Positions 1 to 13,345 of a stretch of 64,000 nt of DNA are shown piece after piece. The stretch comes from Pampus argenteus (lineage: Eukaryota; Chordata; Actinopteri; Scombriformes; Stromateidae). The notes under the pieces are model-generated. The model saw only the letters and a program-made list of their open reading frames with translations, was not told the origin of the DNA and did not search any database. Each line of letters starts with the position of its first letter. The first letter of the stretch is position 1. Both the position numbers and the translations under genes were made by a program. The DNA lies in the NCBI GenBank assembly GCA_036937835.1, contig CM072873.1, positions 7,152,001 to 7,216,000 on the forward strand, written 5' to 3'.

Positions 1-1668
1 ATTGGGCTTTCTACTAATGATACTTTTATATGCCCCGTCCCCCATTTCACAAAAAGTCATCGTGGTGATGAGACTTCAACCATCCTAACAGATTTCAAAT
101 GAATGGATGATCTTATAGCTCCACGCTGAAGCCTCGTCCTGGAAGTCTCGCCTTGCTCCTCTGAGCTTGATGATTAAAGACTTGATCAATTTCTAGTTTA
201 GTGTGAGGATGAAGGATGGTGGAGATATAGAATAAGAGAAATGATCATGAATGTAATAAACAATAGGTGGCAGCCTATTAATTCCAATAGAGAGCTACTC
301 TCTATACACTCCCATTGTCTGTAATGCACACGCATTAGGGTGAATTAATGAATAGTGATAGAATAATCTATTGTTATCTTATCTCTCTGTTGCTTTCAAA
401 ATATATTGGATCAAATGTTTCAAAGTTTGTTCATTCATTCATTCAAGAGTTTTTTTTTGTTTTTTTTTGTGAAATTGGTTTTACAGATCTTTTGTGAAGG
501 AAACAAATTGTTTGTGGGCACGATCATATCATAGGACCACTTTGCCAAAATTGCTACACAGCACAGTACTGTCCCTGGATATGGATACGGCAGAAATAAA
601 GAGAGTTTGATATGTTGCATGTGAAAATACCAGATCAGAAAGACCCACAAAGAAGCACCTCATCTTATTACAATATGCTGTATGTCATTCCCTTATTTTT
701 CACAATAAAAATCACAATGCAGCAGCCGACACAAATGCAATAACATAGGTATTGCATTCAGAGTTTTCTCTGTGTGTATTGCATTGAAGTTTTTCCTCTT
801 CTATCAGCTTCCAACTGAGCCAGCCTCTGCTTTGCTTTTGTCTGATAGGTTCCGTTGCATTTTTCTGGGCCAGCCTCCCTCATCAAAGTGATTAAGCAAT
901 TACACTGATTGTACCGATGCTCAGAAGAACGAGGGAAGGACCCTCGAGCATTGAGTGCTAAAGCTTTTTTGGAGATAACGGCTTAATTTGTGTCTAATCA
1001 AAATAAAGCCTGTTCTCTTAAATCTCCAACCTTCCACCAACAGGGGAATTGAGAAGGTGTCGTAAAGGAGAAACAAATGAAGACGATAAAGCACTGCTGG
1101 GGCCTTTCCCCACTTCAATATCATTGTGTATAGGCCTTATGCAATGTACAGGCGTCTCTTTCCCTCCCAATGAAATAATAATAATAATAATAAATACCAT
1201 CTCAGAACTGATAACTATAGAAGCATCTAAAGATGCTGTGAATACCCAGCATGGGTCCCAACTGCACATGATAATCAAAGTGTTTGGGAATTAAATCAAG
1301 AAGCAGTTCCTCTCTCAGCAGTGCTGTGGGCATCAATAATGAAACAGGAGCCTGTGGGGTCTCCTGGATCAGAGCAACAGACCTGAATGCATGGATTCTC
1401 TAAGTCACTAGTCATCATTTTTCCCATCAGGCTATTAAGAATAGCTGATCTCCCTAAGCATGCTGACACGTCTTTACTCGCACACCATGGATGCCAGCCA
1501 GTGCCACAAGTGCTGGATTCAAACATTGAAAAATGATCACAGCAGAATTTAAATCACAACCGTGACAGAGCAGCATGAACTGGGCCTAGTGAGTCGTGCA
1601 TGTGGGGGAACAACATGGGAAGGGAGAGAAAAGGTGAGGGAGGAGGAGGAAGGGGAGGGGGGACTCAC
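1..1668 (-). other. alk: Start of alk intron 1
   Basis: This sequence follows the alk exon 1 splice donor on the minus strand and continues beyond the window edge. It holds a short ATA/AAT repeat near 1175-1193 and AT-rich DNA. I see no exon in it. The open frame that runs past 1669 into this region is only read-through of the exon frame into intron. Confidence 0.8.
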
Positions 1669-2431
1669 CCTGGGAGGATATTTGAAGAAAGAGGCGGGGG
1701 TCTGCAGCGCGTATGGCCGATGTGTACCGATCCTCGATCACGGGCACTTGCGCCTTTTTCTCAGGCATAAGCCGGACCCTCAGCCGCCCCCCATCCGCTC
1801 CGAGCCACCACTCCAGAATAGTTGTGAGGTCCATTTCCAGGGTTAACACCGGGGCCTCCTCGTACACAGACAGACCCCCGCATCCCGTCCTCACTATATC
1901 CTCTCCTATTTCCACCACAACTTGGTTTGATTTCCTGCTGGCTTTCGTCAAGCCCAATTTCAGAACTTTGGACAGCGGCCGCTTGAAGAAGAAGGGGAGC
2001 TGTCCTTCAGCAGATGTGTTCCTCTGTGCAGACTCCGGAGACTTGGAGTCCACGAAAGTAGATATGATTTTCTGTAAAGGTATGCACTGCATTTTCAAGT
2101 TTGCGCGCACCGTGTAACATCCGCTAAAAGTCTGGCAGTCGCCGTTCAGGGGTCTCTTTATGAACTCCGCCAGATAATAGCGCAGCAGAGAGGGGACCGC
2201 AAAATCCACAGCCAGTGTTTTTCTCTTGAGCCTGGAGTTTATGGTTTGGTTCAAGTCTCTTTTGCCTCCGGTTTCCCCGCTGCTGCCGCCGCCGCCGGTG
2301 CCGCCGCTGCTGAGGTTGCTGAAGCCGGCGGTGAGGGCATCCATCCCCGCTGTGGTCCTCGGCGAGGCGCACTGCAGCCCGGCGAGAAATGTCGCAGAAC
2401 AAACAAGCAAAAACAATATCCTGGCGTTCAT
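1669..2431 (-). CDS. alk: alk exon 1 (anaplastic lymphoma kinase, N-terminal part of the ectodomain)
   Basis: First coding exon of a receptor tyrosine kinase that sits in the plasma membrane and, in vertebrates, is activated by ALKAL ligands. The exon codes for 254 residues plus one base. Residues 1-22 form a hydrophobic signal peptide. A Gly/Ser-rich stretch lies at about 42-56. The block SRLKRKTLAVDFAVPSL (66-82) matches the human ALK block LQRKSLAVDFVVPSL. RLRVRLMPEKKA (216-227) matches human RLRIRLMPEKKA, and a following SAIRA..PRL motif also matches. N-glycosylation sequons occur at N39, N61 and N138. The MAM, glycine-rich and kinase domains lie in later exons outside the window. The start is supported by A at -3 and an in-frame TAA at 2477-2479 with no ATG between. 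The exon ends at CAGG before GTGAGT (1663-1668), phase 1, the phase I expect for human ALK exon 1. Ltk is less likely because this N-terminal block is the ALK form. Human comparisons are from memory. Confidence 0.93.
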
Positions 2432-3300
2432 GGTTAAATGATTTGAGTCTTGTAGGAGTGTTAGAGAAGCAGCCCTTTAATCCCGCCGTGCACCGCTTCC
2501 TCTCTGCGCTGGTCACATACGCAGCGCCAAATCACAAAGTGCGAATCGATGATCCTGCGGGTCCTGCGCCTCTTCGCCGGTGCGCACCCGTGGCCAGACG
2601 AGGGGAAACTGGGTTTTACATTTGTTTGCTAGTGACTGTTGCTATACTCCCTGCTTTTAACGGAAAAAAGTGCCATTTCCCCTCTTTGCCCCCCACCCTC
2701 CCCCCACATACACACGCACACACGCACAGTTAAAGACAATGCCTCTTATCGCCTCCGCGGACCCAGCGAGTCGCTCCCCGGGACGCTGATTGATATGCCG
2801 GTCGGGTCCGCTCCGGTGGCTTTCAAAGACTCCCTGTCTCTTGGCACAGTTGTGACGGCGGTACAAGTGGTCTCTCTGTCAGCAGCGGGATGCAGCGTCG
2901 CTCTCCAACACCACCCCCCTCCACCCTCCCTCAGAACTAAACCGTGAATTCACAACGAGTTTGGAGAAGCTGGACGTCCATTAAACTTTAAAATACAATC
3001 ATATGTTACAGTCCTGGCTAATTGAAAAAAGCCGGCGGCAGCCTCTCAGGTTAAGTGTCTGCTGAGGATCTCGGTGCTCATTCGGGCAGAACTGGCAGCT
3101 CGGATCGCCTCTGCCATGCCAACACATGCGGTAAAGTCATTCACACATCCATTAGACGTCAATATAAGGCGTTTTTCTCTCGCAATATGACTCCCTTGCG
3201 AGCCCTCCCAAACAGTGAGCGCATGAGCTTCCGCCGCTGTGGACGCGTCTGATGCGCCCTCAGCGGTGCCGGAACGACGCCTGCACCTTTATTGAAATGA
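2432..3300 (-). promoter_or_regulatory. alk: alk 5' UTR and promoter flank
   Basis: Sequence directly upstream of the alk start codon. CpG dinucleotides are frequent from about 2250 to 3260, in contrast to the AT-rich DNA on both sides, which fits a CpG-type promoter shared between the 5' flank and exon 1. An in-frame stop at 2477-2479 limits the coding region. I could not place a TATA box or a transcription start. The role is inferred from position and composition. Confidence 0.5.
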
Positions 3301-3650
3301 GAACTGCCAGGAGGTATCCGCAGCAGAGCTCCACAGTTTGTCTCCCGTGATTTTTTTCAATGATTCACCGAGCCTCTGTGTGTCCGGAAATTGGATTGGA
3401 TTAGACGCATTCTCCCGGCTGTGTGCAAATCAAATAGTTTCAGAGGGAGGCCATTTGGGTTGGAGCCCGTTTGGCTTTGTTATACCTTATGTTCAGAGGC
3501 CAATGTGTCCTTAAAACATCAGGGAGCTTGCAGTCCTGCCAGTTCATATTCCACACAGACTACACCTTTAATTGGGAATCAAGGGGTCAGTGTTTGGGGT
3601 AAAGGATGCCAGAAATGCCCCCCCAGACCTAAACACACACTCCACCCCCC

Positions 3651-3652
<2 letters not shown>

Positions 3653-3689
<37 letters not shown>
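3653..3689. repeat. (TC)n microsatellite
   Basis: About 18 uninterrupted TC units that follow a C-rich stretch. Confidence 0.95.
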
Positions 3690-3693
<4 letters not shown>

Positions 3694-6483
3694 GACCCTC
3701 TGAAGTTGATCGGATAAGACACCGCTAGATGGCGTCAGCACATACTTATGGTAATTCACACCTCTCAGTTTCACTGACAAATCCATTAATGCTCTAATTG
3801 CTGTGAATTTTTTTTTTTGTGTCTCATTAGAGCCTTATCTATGGAAAAGGGATTAAGGCCATATGTGACAAAAAATGTATATGAGCTGAGGAATCATTAG
3901 AATAAAGTCAGAGCTCTGAGATTAAGGTCAGATTTCAGAGAATAAATTAGATTTCTGGATTCATATTCTGACTGCTCGTGGCACCACATACTGCAGAAGA
4001 GAGGCACCAATGTTTCATCTCGTGCTTTCCTCGGTGACTGTAAGCAGGTAAGTGTTGTCAGGGTAAATCAAGCACAGTGATAGAAATGGAAGTCATAGAG
4101 CAGATTACTGTGTGGCATTGCACTGACACGTTCCTCCTCTATTCATTAATAAAACAGTTGATGTCGCACATGGAAATGCAAAAGCATCAACAACATTTCG
4201 TGCATCACATGATCCTCCAGTGTCTATTAACTAATCATTGTAACAATGGCTATAGACAGAAGGAAAAACATTACTTCATGTTATCAAATATTACTGATTA
4301 TGCATGCTCTGATCATGTTCCCATCAGCAGTAACATGTACATGAGTGTTCTGCACCGCAGCTGTGCATCAATCTAGCCTCCCTTTATTGTTGCAACACCT
4401 TCCCCTCAACATAATGTATCGGTGTGTTGTTTGTGAGCCGTTTCTACTGCTATCAGCAGCAGGGGCTCGCTGGTTGCACAACATTAGTTCTCGTTTAAGC
4501 CACGAGAAACGTACAGGTGATTGTGATTAATTATTAAGAACTCAAGTCAATTGTTGTGGTACACGGTTACAATACAACACGCGGAATTATTAAGCTATTA
4601 ACTGCTGTTTTGTTACAAATGTATAACCTATAACTACTTTTTTTTTTCCTAATTGAGAAACAATCTGTTCTCAGGGGTTAATTGAGATGCACTGGTAGCA
4701 AGTGAATTATTAAAATATTTATTATTGACCGATCACTGCCTTGAGCCTGCATAATTACTTCCCAATAATGGAAGTGTCTTTGGTAGAGGTTGTGCTTCTC
4801 TGTTCTTCTTTATGCTTCCTTCCTTTGGACAAGGCAGTGTCATTTATTTGTGAGGGGAGCTACACATACACCCACACAGGGGCACATGTGCTCAACGATG
4901 CCGACATGCATGAAATTCAAGATTTGCGAGCCAAGCCAAACAACTGCATTAGCATCGTTTCTTTCTCTTGTTTTCTCTGTTTTCTTTCACCAGATGCAAT
5001 ATATCTGTCTCTTGTGCAAATTCACAATCACACACGTGTATGTATAGGGGAAAGCAGCAGAGAGCGGAACATTCGATCCAGAAAGCATGTAGCTATTTTC
5101 TTAACTCAGAATGAATTCGAAGCAACATTTGAACGCATTATTCAAGACAAGTTGTTTTATTCATAGCAAGAGAAGGTGAGGAATCGCAAATGTTGTGGGA
5201 GGGACTGAATCAGGCCAGTAAGGAGCAGTAGGGGGAAAGAGAAACAGTGACAAAGACACTTTGAACTCCATTCAATATCTAATCTGCAATGCAGTACTCA
5301 CGAGTGTTTCACCAGCTGATCCATTTCTTTGCATGATATTGTACATCAATACTGGCGATTCTAGTTGCTAATTGCTTGAGTCGAGGTGAGCCTGCGCAGC
5401 CCGGTTTTTTAGTTAGTTTGTGGCTAAATGGAAGTTTAATAATTTGGGAGAGTGGAGGCAAATGAACTGTGGAAATGGCATAACCATTCACTGAAACAAG
5501 ACAATATCTGCCGTTATTAATAACAGATTAAAGCCATTGGTAATGTTAGTCGAATTGGTTTTTAACTGGCAAAAGCCAAAGTCAAGCACTATAGCTTGAA
5601 TGCCATTTTTCACACTAAATTGATTTTGATGAGCATATATTTATGCGCATAGTTGTGATCCGGACGGATTAATTGTGAACACTGCAGAGAGAGAGAGAGA
5701 GAGAGATGGTTTGAATATGCCTGGACTGAGCTATTGCTGTATTCTTGCTAATAGGCATACACTTTGAAAGCCATTTACAAGCCATGGCAAACTTAATTAC
5801 TTTCTGATTGATCTCTCATTTCCACTTTTCAGTGCTTATGGAGTAAAATGGAGTACCCACAATGCCATGGGGCTTTGGGCACATTTACTAGCTCTGCTAT
5901 CCATTTCATCTCCACCATGTTTGGTATCCAACTCACAGGTCAGCGCGGGGAAGGTCAGTGGGGGAGTGGTAGTGTGATAAATTACAGACAGATAAGTTGT
6001 TACAAAGACCCTTCCCCCCCCTCAAGCACCACTTTTTATGGTGCGTGCTAAACCTCATAAATCAGCAGCTGAGTCCCCACAACTAGCAACCCTGCCGTCC
6101 AGCACCGCCGTACTTCACGGCCTGATCCATCCACTTTCTGTTCGTCCCATCAGCGTGCAGGAGTAGAGATGGATGTTTGATCACAGTGTAGAAAAAAAAG
6201 AAAATCCCACGTTGTCAATCTGCCTCTTCCTCCCTTCTCACAGCCTCGCAGCCATTTTTTTTTTTTTGCTTTCGTGCATGCACAACACAAGCGTTCTGTA
6301 GTGATTGAGGAAGGTGTCTCTGAGTCTCACTCGTGCATTTTACACCGGCGAGACGACGATCGCGATTCCTTCAGCATTCCAACCTCATGGCAAATTTCTG
6401 TTAGTTCCATAAATCAAATCCCCAGACCTGCCGAGTTGAAGAAAAGAAATAAGGCTCTAGATGAAATAGAAGTGGGGTGGGGG

Positions 6484-6506
6484 AAAAAAAAAAAAAAAAA
6501 AAAAAA
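6484..6506. repeat. Poly(A) run of 23
   Basis: A pure A homopolymer preceded by a G-rich segment. It could be the tail of an old plus-strand retroposon, but I could not recognise a body or flanking target-site duplication. Confidence 0.9.
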
Positions 6507-7602
6507 GAGGCGTTTGCACAGAAAGTGTCAAGACTTGGTGAATTTCTCGTTGACAGCTGTAATAAGAGTTTGGGGCGGTCATCTCTTACGGCGTACGCTC
6601 ACAGGTGCAGGAGGGGGTAAACTTTGGATAAGTGGCAATTCCCTGGGTAGTGGACTTGAAAAATGTCTGCCTTTTAGCTCCGGTCCACTGAGCCCTCTGC
6701 ATGACCAGCACTAACATTAATCATTACACTGCAGGGGTTGAACTTGAATTTAGCCGAGCAGTTAGCATGTCAGTAGCAACTCTGATTCACAGAAGCGCTT
6801 ACCATATCCAAAGAGCTTAACTCTCAACCTGATTCAATTAGCAAAGACAAAAAACTGCAAAAACACATCCCGAAAAACATTTTGGGACGACAGTGTTAAT
6901 CGGAGTGATGGGAGACTACACTCTGCATGGCCTTTTCACCCACTGTGTGAGTAGTCCGACCTGCCAAATGTCAGATTATTACTTCTGCAATTCCCTACAT
7001 AATAGGGGATGTGATTGAGACAGCTATGAAAAGTGGCTACAGTTAGTGAGACTAATGTCACACATTAGTCTTTGTAAAGGTTGAGCTCCGCTTTCGCTAC
7101 GGCAAAATGTGAAAAGCAGCCGTGATTTTTAGATTCATGCAAAGTGGATTATCCATAAAAAGGTTACAGGGGGGTGCATGTGGTGCAGGGCGGGCAAAGT
7201 TGTGTAATCATACACAGACTCTTTTGATCAGACAAGATTGTCCCCAGACCTTTTCTGAGGCGGTAATTTGAAAATTCTCTTTACTTTTGAATAATGTGCT
7301 CATGTTTGCCGTCAGTGTGGATGTTTGTCCGCGCTCTAAGCCGGACCGCGTCTCTGTTTGCTTCTAATCGTATGGTAAAATATACCCGCTGGTTTCTTGC
7401 GAGATTGAACATGATTGAATTTGAACTGCGTAAATGGGAAGCGGTATTTGAAGAAGACTTTACATGTTAAAGTCATGTGAATACCGCTGTGTTTTGGTCT
7501 CACTGCTCTCCTCAACCTTGTTTAAAGCCGCTGGTGAAAGCTGCTGTATGTTACTAAAATTAGCAACTAGCTGGTGTATATGTATATGTATATATACATA
7601 TA

Positions 7603-7712
7603 TAGTGGAGCATTAAGCTGCTAAAGAGCCAGATATTTCCCTCAGGAGTTGGTTAAGACAAAAGCAGAGTGAACACGTTCATGCTGCTGTTGTGTCTCTG
7701 CTGGATGTGTGA
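7603..7712 (+). repeat. Interspersed teleost repeat, copy A
   Basis: The segment from TAGTGGAGCATTAAGC through the TTTCCCTCAGGAGTTGG block and on to CTGGATGTGTGAAC recurs in the same order and orientation at 31827-31998. I recognise it as an abundant interspersed repeat of percomorph genomes. The family name is not known to me. Confidence 0.65.
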
Positions 7713-8387
7713 ACAGGCAACTGAATTGTAGGCAACAAAAGTGGAGCAAGTCATGACTAAGTGTAATCTTTATTTTAGGTATATATTTGAAATGTATGCA
7801 TGTTATATTATGGGTTCATTGGTAAAACCAGGATGAATATTAAAGTATGGCAAACCCGCTCATGCTGGTTACATTTAACCAAATGTATTACTGCTGCTCA
7901 AGGAGGATAATTTGATTTCGACATTTTTAGTAATAAATTTGATGCCTAATTTTCTTTTGCAGCAACACAGTTTCATTAATCTCCATCGTTGCGAACGACT
8001 AGATGATTCACTAAACAGATTGGGAATGATACGGTTGAGCCTTTCATCACTGCAGCAAAATTCCTCAGTTCTTTTCAAGAGCCATCTTCTCCCTCAAAGC
8101 TTAGAGGGAGGGTAAGAAGCCGGAAAACGTTTGTGTTTGCCTTATCACTTCATCCTGTTTGGCTGGGCGCCTCATAATGAATTCATTGCCTCTATTCATT
8201 CCACTACTTTCAGGTTTTATCGAAAAATGTTTAAAAATTGACAAGTTGACCACTTCCAAAGAAATCCATCTTTCCTCTGAAAATGAATTTCTACAACCAC
8301 GGGCCTCCAAAATAATGAAAAGAATGTTGTTTAAAATAGGAAACTGCTCGGGCACTCAGAGGTTCGTATAAAAGTCAACGCTCTCTA

Positions 8388-8390
<3 letters not shown>

Positions 8391-8428
<38 letters not shown>
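8391..8428. repeat. (CA)n(TA)n compound microsatellite
   Basis: A run of CA units passing directly into TA units. Confidence 0.95.
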
Positions 8429-10001
8429 CATAAACAATACCTCTGGTCCTTATCATCAGCCATGAGATTAGATCTCTATGGTTTAATATGCTTAAAGCTT
8501 CTGAATGCAGCTTTCTTCATGTCGTGACTTATCCCTCCATCTATAAAAATACATTTTTCAAAAGACTCCTGGCGTGTCTTATATTCCTATATCAATAAGT
8601 GCAGTCCTTCCCTTTGTACACTGGAACTGTTTAGCTCAAGGATCATTCATCACACATCTAGAAACACACTGCTGGTCTGATGCAGTGTTTGCCCAGAGCT
8701 CACCTGAGATCCTCTCAGCTACCAGAAGACATGTGATTTTCTCACCCTTATACTGAATAAATGAATATGCAGAAAAAAAGGACTTATCCCGATGATTCAT
8801 TACCTCAATATCACATTCATTCAATGCATTAGTCTTCCAGACCAATCAAAGTAGCTCTAGTAGACTGTTCAATTGCAGTTATGGATTGGATGGCTCAGTG
8901 AAGAAGAACTCACGTTAGATCTCTTCTCAATTAGTTAACCATCGACCTGCCGGAGCCTAATGGCTCATTTTGTGGTCAACTTCAGCACCGCATCTGATGA
9001 ATTCCCACTCTGAAGTCGGAGACGGTGCCATTTGGGCGGCTGGATGGCCGGATGGCGAGCACCAATTCAATCACCTTCACGGATCAAGATTCTCAGGAAA
9101 AGGATGGGAGAGATGAGGGCACCGTTGGGACCACAGAGCGATTTTTCACCAGCCCTTTGTCAATACGACTAGGGTGATGTTCTATAGGTTGAAAATGATA
9201 TATTGCCTCAATGGAAGATGATACAGGGCACACCCAGCATTTAACTCAGTGACATACATCATAGAGGAGAAGTTAGAGGTGAATTAATGGTGAATTATCT
9301 GGTGTCAAGGGTGTAGTGGAAGGGTCAGTGCAGAGGATGGATACAATAAGGAGGAGAATCTGCACTTGTGTTATGCCTTTGGAAAGAGCAAATATATCAA
9401 TGACTCAAGTTGTAAAAAAAAAAAGAAAAAAAAAGAAAAGAGAGAATCTCAGAACAGGGTGGCGTTTGGGGTGGAGCGTGGGGGGAAGTGAGTGCCAAAA
9501 ATAGACTGCAGCAACGCTACTCGACGGTGGATCTTCAATGCATAGTCTTCGTTCTCTTCTTGGGAGTAGCGTCAGTTTATCCCCCCCCCCCCACTCACCC
9601 CTGTTCCCTGGTAACAGACAGGAGTGTGTGTGTGTGTGTGATACACCCTGTTCGTCCATAGGAATATAAATCACAGCTTTGGTTTACTATGCATATCTGA
9701 GAGGTTATCATTATTCCCTCCTCCTCCCAAAAAAACAGCTGCAGAAATATATCATAATAGAATATTCCAAATGCAGATACAGTGACTCTCATGAAGAAAA
9801 AAGGGGGACAGGCAGGCTGATGTGGGAGTTATAGCATGTGCTGACCATTGGGAGCTGGCAGAAAAATAAATTGCTCTCGTTTCTGTGTCTTGTTTTCTCC
9901 AAATTGCTTCTAGTAAAAGCAGATTCGGGTCTCCAATTCCACTGGAATTGTGTCCTGATGTTTCTTGTGCATTTGTTCATAACCATCACGCCTGCTATTC
10001 T

Positions 10002-10030
10002 CCATCCTACAATGCTCTGCTGTAGGATGG
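10002..10030. repeat. Perfect 10-bp inverted repeat with 9-nt loop
   Basis: Arm CCATCCTACA (10002-10011) is exactly complementary to TGTAGGATGG (10021-10030), with a 9-nt loop between them. No terminator or RNA gene is implied. Confidence 0.9.
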
Positions 10031-10336
10031 TGTAGGAACATGTTCTCTACAGGAGATTACATCTTCCTTCGTGTATATCGGAAGTCATCCGAGCTCAGAG
10101 TGTCAATGCTCAGAAAAACAAGTTATGATGTAGCCAACCAATGCTCCAAGGACTCGCAGCGCTAGCAGGCACAGCTGCAGGAATTCTAATTGAAAGCCAT
10201 TTAAAATGTGTTTCCGCCTCAAGTCTGCATGAGGCATTGTTCTGACAGGGAAAACCTTTTCCTCAGCTGCACCTGAAGCTGACCACCTGGCTGGCATTTG
10301 GCAGTACATGTCAGTGTTTTCATTTGTGTTTTCATT

Positions 10337-10361
10337 TGTGTGTGTGTGTGTGTGTGTGTGT
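10337..10361. repeat. (GT)n microsatellite
   Basis: An uninterrupted GT tract preceded by two copies of a TTTTCATTTGTG unit. Confidence 0.95.
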
Positions 10362-12807
10362 GCAAATCCCATGCAAATCCTTTATATGTGAGACATAACA
10401 GCACTTTATAAATGTCTTAATGAACCAGTTAATTGGTTGTCTTCTCTAAAACAATTAGCGTAGGTATTACTATGCAAATGATGCTGATTTACAGTAAGCT
10501 GCTTATAGTCAATATTTTGTTACGATGCAATGCCTTTTAAAGTAGCTAGTATTATCCCAGGTATTTTTTTTTTGTTCCTCTGAGGTGTCATGTAAATAAG
10601 GTGCAAAGATGTGCAATAAGTAGCGTGACGTGTATTTTTAATCTGATCCATAACCATGTAGTTGACAAAACAATCTCACCTCAAGGTCCATTCATAGCTA
10701 TTCTAGTGCTTTCAATCATATCACACCATCTTAATTAGCAGATGGACTTGCCACGGATGTTGAAATTTCTATTTCGCAGGGTTTTCATCCCAAGGACTCG
10801 GGGAAAGATAGTAAAAGACTGTAAAATTAGTCACTGAAGATTATGCACAGTGTATAGTGAAAGCACACACACACACATACACGCTATTATTGTATTAATC
10901 ACAATGGGATAGTGTTAGTATAAGCAGCATACAGCAGGAGAAGAAGAAGCAATGGTACTGATAGCACTGCATCTTCCCTCCTGTCTGAGAACAGAACAGA
11001 ACTGCGTGCTACAGCTACTCCACTTTTGGAATTAGTTTCTCTTGACAGTGAAACACGAGGGATGAAATGCAACAGAGGTCCAAGGCCAGATTCAAGGGCA
11101 TTGTGCTTACATGGTGTGTATATTTCTACCCTGGACATAACATTTCCCCATCACTAGCACCACCACCACCACTTCCTCCTCCCCTACAACCCACCTATCC
11201 ACCCACCCCACACACTCTCACATCTTGAGAAAAATTGCCTCATAAAACTGCCACAGCACGTACAACAACAAAACTATGGCATAAATACTACAGCAGGAAT
11301 TTCTGTAGGCAAAAGCACACATGAACACGTAGCTGTAGCACTGCAGAGCTGCTGGATTATTTGTGAGCTAGTGTTTCTACCAGAGAAGGACCTCAGCTGG
11401 GTTACTAATTGTCCTTCCAGTTGTTTTTTTTTTCCCCTCATCTTCTTGTCTTCACCTCGCCTCAACCTAATGAAACTATCCAATCAGGAGATGAAGCGGT
11501 TAAAGCATCCTGCACTGCTCGTTAGCTGCTGTGTAGCAGACACTCACACATCAGGAGGGGAGTAAATGGGGGGAGACTCTACCCTCTTTAACCCCTCCTG
11601 TGCTGTCTCCTCTCCTTTGTGCACTCGGAAGACACCTACCGATGTAAAACACAAGGGAGCCGGCATTGGATTTGAATGAGCCGATTAATCCCTGCGCTAA
11701 TAATGGCTCTATTAGGAATGGTGGAGCAATGATTAAAGCGTGCAGAGGGCAGGGGTTTTAACCAATAGGAGCATGCAGTAAAATGTAGGAAGGAGTAAGT
11801 GTTTCAAACGTAAGTGGAAGTCAAAAGTAAATAAGGAGATTTTGTTTATTGTTTATTTATTATTTAGTTGTGGGACAACTTTTTCCACCCGTAGGGAGTT
11901 GATTCATCTTTGTTTGCAGTGATATACCTCTCAGTGATATTCCATTTGCCTGAGGGTTTCTTTCATAATCCTGTTTACTTGTGTTCCCCCTCTCAGCACC
12001 CCAGCTTTCTCCCACTAATGTGACTCATGGTTTTGTTTGTTCTGTGTCACCCTCTTGTCTGTCTCTCTTCTGCATGCCTGTCCCACTGCTGCCATACTTA
12101 CTTTGGAAATTGAAAAAAAATCAGCTCATCCATACAGTCAGATTTTATTTTCCTTTAATACGCCCTTAACCCAAGTCAGGGTAGGTCAGAGCTCCATATA
12201 ACAGTGCGTTTACTTCCGCTCGCTGCTCATTTATTCTCTTGTTCCGTTGTGGTCCGCTTTTTTTTACAAAGATGTCTGACACAACAATGTTCATGTGGGG
12301 GGAACAGAAAAGGCTTTACAGAATGCATTAGGGGCTCTTACATAATGCGGTTATGTCATCATTTAATTATATTTACATGCTACTTCGCAAATTGATGGCA
12401 GAGCATTTGGCAGACATCGTGGCCCGTGTTGTTCGTGATGAATAGCTAACGTGGAAAGTTGCCACTCGGCCGTACTTTGCAGCGTTGTTCGCTTTATAAT
12501 TAGCCGTAAATGAATCATACACGCAGGAAGTGAAGCAGACTGGGCCAATGGCTGTTTGTTGCGTGTCTCGCACCGTATGTCGCAGATTTATTGCACCTTT
12601 AAATCTCTAATAGTGACTCAGAGCATGTCCTTGAATGCACATTAAACTCCAGTGAATTATTAATGGTTTGCTAATAAATATTGTCACCTCTTCCTTGAAA
12701 AGTGTGTGTGTGTATTGGGCATGAGAGAGGGGAAAGAGTAACACAAAATAAGCTTATCCGCCATTAGTCACACAAGTAAGCTGGACCATGTTTTTCCACA
12801 TGTATTA

Positions 12808-12850
12808 CTTAAAGGGATACTCCACTAATTTTACTTATGAAGATGAGGGT
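12808..12850. repeat. Fragment of a teleost repeat (AAAGGGATACTCCACT type)
   Basis: The start AAAGGGATACTCCACTAATTTTAC resembles a repeat head common in percomorph genomes. A second, more diverged example is at 40661-40722. Assignment is from memory of the motif. Confidence 0.4.
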
Positions 12851-12959
12851 TTTTTTTGGTTTGTTCTTAGAAATATATAATTATTTTCAGATTTAACACA
12901 ACAGATAGACTTTTAAACACATACGCGTACATATACAAAAAAAAGAAAAAAAGATAGTT

Positions 12960-13345
12960 GCAATACAATGTTTAGCCAGAAATCTATTTATTTGTGCCTG
13001 ACAGTCTTAACTCAGGTGGAAGAAGTCCAAAGATAATATCAGATATAGTTTGTATGATCTTTCCACAGAAGTTTTAGATATTTTGGCAGCTCCAAAGGCA
13101 GTGGAATAATGTGCTTTCATCTAGGCTATATTTAATACATATACCAGGATCATTAATATCAAAGTGATGTAACAGAGAGGGAGTTATGTATCTATGAATA
13201 ATCCATTTAAATTATATCAGTTTAAATCTGGCGTTGATTTGTTGGCAAACACTCGTCCAGCCATCTTCAGAGATTTCTACATAATGAGTCGCTAGACCAG
13301 AGAAATCTGTTGTTGTCCAAGGCCCACGACCTTGATGATTTGGCC
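12960..13345 (-). mobile_element. LINE relic, C-terminal end of an L1/Tx1-like ORF2
   Basis: Minus-strand translation over about 13077-13215 gives one frame containing FKWIIHRYITPSLLHHF and later TLFHCLWSCQNI, ending at a stop. The spacing of H-R-Y-x-T-P, C and H..LW.C is the pattern found after the reverse-transcriptase domain of L1/Tx1-type fish LINEs, where a CCHC-like motif lies. One expected Cys is replaced by Tyr. The element is truncated at both ends and broken by stops, so it is inactive. Its opposite orientation to the flanking repeats is unremarkable. Confidence 0.65.

Larger units (their letters stand above)
3301..7602. other. Intergenic DNA upstream of alk, no gene seen
   Basis: AT-rich unique-looking sequence. 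It holds a TC microsatellite (3653-3689), a GA tract (5687-5706), a run of 23 A (6484-6506) following a G-rich stretch, and an AT/TATG tract (7576-7602). Open frames here, such as 4741-5166 and 6274-6714, begin with TTG or GTG rather than ATG and have no recognisable domain, so I treat them as chance. Confidence 0.6.
7713..12807. other. Intergenic DNA, no gene seen
   Basis: AT-rich sequence with a CA/TA microsatellite (8391-8428), a C run at about 9582-9592, a GT tract (9627-9639), a GT tract (10337-10361) and a short perfect hairpin (10002-10030). No coding exon or RNA gene is supported. Confidence 0.55.

Noticed and set aside
2124..2516. 130-codon minus-strand frame overlapping alk exon 1
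   Set aside because: It is a shadow of the alk frame in GC-rich coding sequence. The alk frame has the conserved blocks, signal peptide and correct splice phase.
4741..5166. 141-codon plus-strand frame with a hydrophobic start
   Set aside because: The initiator would be TTG, it has no domain or splice context, and composition is like the AT-rich background.
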